Below are positions 6,220 to 10,017 of a stretch of DNA of 10,017 bases, one piece after another (positions within the stretch are counted from its first letter, which is position 1; every line of letters starts with the position of its first letter). The stretch comes from Propionibacteriaceae bacterium. Lineage in GTDB: Bacteria; Actinomycetota; Actinomycetes; Propionibacteriales; Propionibacteriaceae. Both the position numbers and the translations under genes were made by a program. The notes beneath the pieces are model-generated. The model saw only the letters and a program-made list of their open reading frames with translations. It did no database searches and was not told where the DNA came from. The stretch covers positions 1 through 10,017 of the forward strand of contig WRJP01000060.1 in NCBI GenBank assembly GCA_009778535.1, in the 5' to 3' direction.

Positions 6220-7436
6220 TACAACACCTCCTCCAAATACGATTCATCAAGAATCACTATGATTCTATCAAGTTTGTGGCCGTGGACTCCACTAGCGCCA
6301 AAGAGACCACGAATCCTGCGGATACCTCGAGCCTTTTCGTCTTCGGATATTCCGGTCCCTCTCATATCGAAAATGAGCACCCGCGCCTGGCCTCCCTTCT
6401 TGACAGAGGCTGTTGCTCTGTCCACCATGGTTTGGGAACTAGCTCCAGGTTGAGGGGTTTTCCCGTCGGCTGGCTCAAGATCATTCAAGGTGAAGTCGTA
6501 TATCCGACCTTTAGGGGTTGTTCCACCTTTGGTGACTACATAACCAACACCACGCAGATAATCCGTTATAGCTTGCTCTTGCCTAGACCAGGTTGGGTCA
6601 TCGTCTGGATGAGAACCCGATATAGCCGATTTCGGAGGTTTCGGCGGTTCTTTCCCTCCGCCACTAGCTGCTATATCCGGATGGTGCGCGTCGTTGATGA
6701 TGCCTTGACCTTTTTCGCGCATCGCCGCAGCGATCTGCCTATCGGTCATACCCGGTTCATAAACCGAATCAACCAAATCGACATATTCCTTCTCACGTGG
6801 AGTCGGAATCCAATCATCCCGGTCACCGAAATATTCCTCAGCGGTACACCCACAAGAGTTGTGATAAATCACACCATTGGCGGTTTCTTCCGAGCTGTAC
6901 GCCGGGCCGCGACCGACAAGCATTGCACACCACGAACACGGATTACCGTCACTAACCCTGCGCCACCTCGAACCGGCAGCCATAGCCGAACCAAAAATTG
7001 TTTCTCTACCGGGAGTTAATGCTTCGCGCATCATTCTGCCCACTAACGCACCGACAGCCTGCTCCCAAGCTGCTTGCGGGTCCATGTGTTCATTTATGGC
7101 AGATTGAGCCATCCTCGGTGCCCAAATGACAGAATTGTCAGCTTCGAGAAGATCAAACTTTGGTTTCACAACCGGCATAGACGCTGCTTTGGATGCACCC
7201 AGTTCAGCCACCCGGAACTGTTGCACATATTTTGCGGCATTGTTCGCACTAGCTATTTCCGCAGTCGCCAACACCGCGACGGTTTGCTCCAACCAACCCT
7301 CCACAGTGCCCCGAATGTCAGTTGGGTCGATCAGTTTCGCCAGCTCGAAACCCATGCCCCCCGTGGTGGCACCCAAAAGGGCTTGCCACCGCCGATGCTC
7401 GTCAGTTAACGCCCTGCCCTCATCGGTCGTCGCCAT
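6219..7436 (-). CDS. MuF-like minor head protein fused to a CdiA-type nuclease toxin domain
   Basis: The start is set at ATG 7436 (405 residues), overlapping the portal stop by 17 bases; an upstream TTG at 7574 would add 46 hydrophobic, Trp-rich residues that look like portal shadow. Residues 1-250 form the MuF-like part: helical N-terminus (LTDEHRRWQALLG, KLIDPTDIRGTVEGWLEQ) and a probable metal or disulfide motif, C167-x2-C170 followed by H192-x2-C195-x-C197. Residues 255-282 are a Gly/Pro linker. Residues 283-405 begin QEQAITDYLRGVGYVV, contain Y313-D314-F315, D324-G325-K326 and GGQARVLIFDMRGTG, and end in an Arg-rich helix and a DRIIVILDE strand. This resembles CdiA C-terminal PD-(D/E)xK tRNases; D314, D324 and K326 are candidate catalytic residues. 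Family knowledge: MuF proteins are head components, and MuF polymorphic toxins are known in temperate phages. Nuclease activity and delivery with the DNA are inferred. Confidence 0.85.
   Translation of the reverse strand: MATTDEGRALTDEHRRWQALLGATTGGMGFELAKLIDPTDIRGTVEGWLEQTVAVLATAEIASANNAAKYVQQFRVAELGASKAASMPVVKPKFDLLEADNSVIWAPRMAQSAINEHMDPQAAWEQAVGALVGRMMREALTPGRETIFGSAMAAGSRWRRVSDGNPCSWCAMLVGRGPAYSSEETANGVIYHNSCGCTAEEYFGDRDDWIPTPREKEYVDLVDSVYEPGMTDRQIAAAMREKGQGIINDAHHPDIAASGGGKEPPKPPKSAISGSHPDDDPTWSRQEQAITDYLRGVGYVVTKGGTTPKGRIYDFTLNDLEPADGKTPQPGASSQTMVDRATASVKKGGQARVLIFDMRGTGISEDEKARGIRRIRGLFGASGVHGHKLDRIIVILDESYLEEVL
6225..6234 (-). promoter_or_regulatory. Strong ribosome binding site of the immunity gene, inside the toxin gene
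   Basis: The minus strand reads GGAGGAGGTG five bases before the immunity ATG, one of the best Shine-Dalgarno sequences in the window. The same bases encode part of the toxin's last residues (Leu-Glu-Glu-Val-Leu-stop). The immunity protein can therefore be made at a high rate from the same message as the toxin. Confidence 0.85.
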
Positions 7437-8745
7437 GTCTACCTGCCATGCCTGCAAACACGTCAGCCATTGGTGGATATGCTGCCCTGTCAGCCACCAC
7501 CATGGCCTGTTCAGCAGGAGACAAACCAACACGATCCAAAGTAACTTGGCTCGCGGCAGGGAGAATCCCTGCACCTACCAGTTTCGCTGCCTCGTCAGCT
7601 TTCGCTGCCGATGTTGGTGTGGCCGGGTCAGCCCACCGGCACGACACATTTGCAAACTCTTCAGGTACACGCCCGTCACGAACCAGCAGAATCAGTTCGG
7701 CAACATCGAGCCAACCCAAACCAAACATGGAAGCGCGCCGTTCTGCTTTTTTAATCAACCGAACTTCACTAGCGCGAATCGCATCCGCCGAAGCTGGGTT
7801 AGCATCCGGTTTCACACCAAAATATGCTTCCGGAATGCCAGCAACCGTAGCCAACTGGGCAGCGAGTGCGCGAAGCTGCTCAATGTACGGGCCAGGCTTG
7901 ACCTCCGGGAAAGAAGTGACCGTGGGCAGATTCCCCTCATCGTCAGGTTCAATAGTCCAAATACCTGTCATCAACGCTTGCCATTTGTCGATATCGCCAG
8001 GAGCAGCACCCAAAACAAGACGTTGTGGTGCGGAAAAAAACTCACGATTCACAGCCATCGCTAGTAACACTCGTGCAGCCTCATCAACAATGTCACGCAC
8101 CGGCGCTGAAATTTCAGAATGACCCAAAAGCATCGAAGCTGAGGTGCGGTTCGGCAGCATCACAACAGGGACGCGACCCAACTGGTGCTGGTCTCTGGAC
8201 ACCTCAGTCCACGTCCCGCCAACCTGCTCAATTACGATCGTTGTGTCGGGAAGCCATAAAACACCTGCTGATAGTTGTTTCCCATCGGCTGATTCATTTA
8301 GAGTAAGCGCTGAGTCGAGACGGCGTTTACGGTGGTCCCAAATGCCGGTGGTGCGCATCGTAGGTTCAATAGTGACAAGCGGATCAGGATCACCCGCCGC
8401 GCCTTTCGTCACCGACACAAACCCGGTACCGAAAATCAACGCATCAAGATGAGCCAAACCAGACTCAACCTGTAAACGGTTCTGTTTATACACCAGGTCC
8501 AAACCCAGGCTGCCAGACGGATCATTCCAACCCAAAAAGTTGAGCCGCTCCTCCAACGCGTCAACGATCACACCAGCCCAACCCAAACGGGGAACATTGC
8601 CCTTCATTTTCGGCGGCACAGTCAAACCAACATTACCCGGCTTGTATTGGCCTTCGTAGCGCCTAGTCTTCTCCGCATTCCGCGCCCTATACGCATCCAA
8701 ACGTTTAACTAGCTCTTCAACGAGTCGCCACTCTGCAAGTGCCAT
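7420..8745 (-). CDS. Portal protein (gp6/SPP1-type)
   Basis: The ATG at 8745 (441 residues) is preferred over the GTG at 8754, because that GTG is itself part of the AAGGGGGTGA ribosome binding site. The protein opens MALAEWRLVEELVKRLDAYR and continues with RYEGQYKPGNVGLTVPPKMK, a typical portal start (Y-x-G). Then comes RLGWAGVIVDALEERLNFLG, the W-[ACS]-x-x-[IV]-V-D-x-L-x-x-R-L motif of actinophage portals. Mid-region HLDALIFGTGFVSVTKG and the C-terminal GIPEAYFGVKPDANPASADAIR, a crown/clip-domain motif (P-x-x-x-[FL]-G-x-x-x-x-x-[NP]-x-S-A-x-A-[IL]), clinch the call. Family knowledge: twelve subunits form the vertex through which DNA is packaged and ejected. It lies between the terminase and MuF genes as usual. 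Confidence 0.95.
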   Translation of the reverse strand: MALAEWRLVEELVKRLDAYRARNAEKTRRYEGQYKPGNVGLTVPPKMKGNVPRLGWAGVIVDALEERLNFLGWNDPSGSLGLDLVYKQNRLQVESGLAHLDALIFGTGFVSVTKGAAGDPDPLVTIEPTMRTTGIWDHRKRRLDSALTLNESADGKQLSAGVLWLPDTTIVIEQVGGTWTEVSRDQHQLGRVPVVMLPNRTSASMLLGHSEISAPVRDIVDEAARVLLAMAVNREFFSAPQRLVLGAAPGDIDKWQALMTGIWTIEPDDEGNLPTVTSFPEVKPGPYIEQLRALAAQLATVAGIPEAYFGVKPDANPASADAIRASEVRLIKKAERRASMFGLGWLDVAELILLVRDGRVPEEFANVSCRWADPATPTSAAKADEAAKLVGAGILPAASQVTLDRVGLSPAEQAMVVADRAAYPPMADVFAGMAGRHGDDR

Positions 8746-8750
8746 GACTG

Positions 8751-8760
8751 TCACCCCCTT
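8751..8760 (-). promoter_or_regulatory. Ribosome binding site that fixes the portal start
   Basis: The minus strand reads AAGGGGGTGA, one base from a perfect anti-16S match, five bases before ATG 8745. The longer candidate start (GTG 8754) lies within it and would have no ribosome binding site of its own at normal spacing. Confidence 0.8.
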
Positions 8761-8766
8761 TTTAAA

Positions 8767-10017
8767 TCAATATCCCCAACGCCCCAGGCCAGCAGGCCTA
8801 GTAGGAGAATTCTTTTTACCCGAAGTTGCCGCTATCCGGGCACCCATCACCGCACCCACCATTGCGGTAGCAGCATCCACCACTTTGAAACTATCCCTAG
8901 TCACTTTCCCCAAAGATGTGCCCCACTGGTTAGGGCGAGCCTTCGCGTTATGAACATGTCTACGAAGCGTGGGCGAGCCATCCCAACGAAACGGGCCATC
9001 TGCGCCTTCCGAGTCAACCCATTGTTCAACCAGTTCGGCAGCTTTCGTGAACTCAAAATTTCGCCGTGCAGCACCCAAAGATGACAGTCGCATGTCAAAT
9101 AACACAGGAGAGCCGCCCCTACCGGGAGAAGCCCAAATTGGCAGCTTGGCACGGAAATCCCGGTCCAACTCGTCGATCATGCGCGCCCAATACAAAGCTT
9201 CACGGTCTTCGTCTTTCGCCGGGCCAGGATCAACACCAAACCACAACACTTTGTAGTTCGACAATGCCCACCGAACCGTTGAGTCGACATCTTCACGAGG
9301 AGCAAGCCAATCCTGCCCGCGTCTACCCATCGGACGTTCCCAAATACCCAGCTCGAACACGTGCATGTCGAGTGTGCAACCCACCAGGGCAGTCGAATCT
9401 TCACTTTTTGAGCAGTCCAGGAACATTGCAATCCCGGTACGCGCCGGGATTTCCAACTCTGAAGCCAACGCGTCAAACTTCGCAGCCTCAACCCATGAAT
9501 CCTCTTCTGAGGCTAACCCGTTCAGATAAAACCGGATCGAATCAGCAACCGAAGTGCGCGGATCTAGCATTTCCGCCGATAGCCGCTCCAAGTCAGCCCA
9601 CTGGGCATCCATGTAGGCGGCACGTAACCCGCGCATCCTGCCCTCATCGGTCAAAATATCCACATCGGGTGGAGCCTCAACCGAATCGTACAAAATATCC
9701 ACAACACCGGGATAGCTGGGTGCTAGTTGCTTCTGCCAAGCAGCAAACGAACGCTCTGCAACCGAATCCATACCCTGCATATGAGCATTAGTGAACTCCA
9801 CCACCCGAGCCTGAATTTGACGTGGAGACTTCGCCACATTGCGACGAGCCACCGCAGCCACCCGAGACCCGCCAGACGCATCCGTCATATGATGGGTCTC
9901 GTTCAAAATCCCAAAAGTGACCGGATCGCCCTCGCTGGAGGCCTCCGACGAGGTGGTAACCTCAAAGCGACCACCAGACTCTTTCACTACTGTGCGAGTC
10001 GCGCCACAATCCAACCC
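8767..10017 (-). CDS. Terminase large subunit, C-terminal part (runs off the right edge)
   Basis: The frame is open from the window edge to TGA at 8767, showing 416 residues; the N-terminal ATPase core with Walker A and B lies outside the window. The first visible part contains VTFGILNETHHMTD, corresponding to the ATPase coupling motif (N-E-T-x-H) after the Walker B region. From about residue 195 the RNase H-like nuclease begins: AMFLDCSKSEDSTALVGC holds the first acidic residue (D200 by the numbering from the TTG at 10014), WFGVDPGPAKDEDREAL the second, and DAATAMVGAVMGARIA near the end the third. The C-terminus is basic and Gly/Pro-rich. Family knowledge: the protein cuts concatemeric DNA and drives it into the prohead through the portal, the next gene 21 bases downstream. 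Total length would usually be 500-560 residues. Confidence 0.95.
   Translation of the reverse strand, partial: GLDCGATRTVVKESGGRFEVTTSSEASSEGDPVTFGILNETHHMTDASGGSRVAAVARRNVAKSPRQIQARVVEFTNAHMQGMDSVAERSFAAWQKQLAPSYPGVVDILYDSVEAPPDVDILTDEGRMRGLRAAYMDAQWADLERLSAEMLDPRTSVADSIRFYLNGLASEEDSWVEAAKFDALASELEIPARTGIAMFLDCSKSEDSTALVGCTLDMHVFELGIWERPMGRRGQDWLAPREDVDSTVRWALSNYKVLWFGVDPGPAKDEDREALYWARMIDELDRDFRAKLPIWASPGRGGSPVLFDMRLSSLGAARRNFEFTKAAELVEQWVDSEGADGPFRWDGSPTLRRHVHNAKARPNQWGTSLGKVTRDSFKVVDAATAMVGAVMGARIAATSGKKNSPTRPAGLGRWGY

Noticed and set aside
6171..7019. Plus-strand open frame of 282 codons
   Set aside because: It is antisense to the MuF-toxin gene, is rich in Arg, Thr and Phe without a family pattern, and has no operon context on the plus strand.
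7437..7574. Hydrophobic, Trp-rich N-terminal extension of the MuF protein, which could be taken as a membrane segment
   Set aside because: It lies wholly within the portal coding region in another frame, and the ATG at 7436 gives the normal short overlap and a sensible MuF start.
7126..8064. Plus-strand open frame of 312 codons
   Set aside because: It crosses the MuF and portal genes in antisense; composition is Cys/Arg/Ser-rich and no motif is recognisable.
9066..9791. Plus-strand open frame of 241 codons
   Set aside because: It is antisense to the terminase nuclease region, with Pro/Gln/Thr-rich sequence typical of a shadow frame.

Overview
The window is most of the late structural module of a tailed phage or prophage, read entirely on the minus strand (right to left in these coordinates). 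The protein families (gp6-type portal, MuF-like head protein, separate scaffold, HK97-fold capsid, small GW proteins, actinobacterial-type tape measure) and a hand-counted G+C of about 52-53% over most of the region suggest a siphovirus of a mid-GC actinobacterium, possibly a Corynebacterium-like host. The host is an inference. No integrase, attachment site or bacterial gene is visible, so free phage and prophage cannot be told apart.

Order of transcription, from high to low coordinates. DNA packaging: large terminase (C-terminal 416 residues, open at the right edge) and portal. Head: a MuF-like minor head protein with an added C-terminal toxin-like domain, its probable immunity gene, scaffold, major capsid protein and a 51-residue GW protein. 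Connector and tail completion: head-tail adaptor, head-closure protein, gp10-like component, tail terminator. Tail: a 56-residue GW protein, major tail tube protein, tail assembly chaperones G and GT, and the tape measure protein (N-terminal 372 residues, open at the left edge). Genes are tightly packed, with several ATGA, GTGA or TAATG stop/start overlaps. The largest gap is about 215 bases (5660-5874). I see no promoter, intrinsic terminator, tRNA or CRISPR.

The most notable feature is the MuF protein. Residues 1-250 look like an ordinary MuF head protein with a C-x2-C / H-x2-C-x-C motif. After a proline-rich linker comes about 125 residues resembling CdiA-type PD-(D/E)xK toxin nucleases (tRNases). 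Its stop codon overlaps the start of a 114-residue acidic protein with a very strong ribosome binding site, the layout of a polymorphic toxin and its immunity protein. The toxin would be built into the virion and might enter the cell with the DNA; that is inference.

A second clear result is a programmed -1 frameshift signal in the tail chaperone genes: slippery heptamer CCCAAAC, a 7-base spacer, then a perfect 9-bp stem. It fuses G to the downstream frame to make a 250-residue GT protein. Two small genes (4053-4208 and 2457-2627) were recovered by reading the gaps, and the starts of the portal, MuF and scaffold genes were moved on the basis of ribosome binding sites and spacing.
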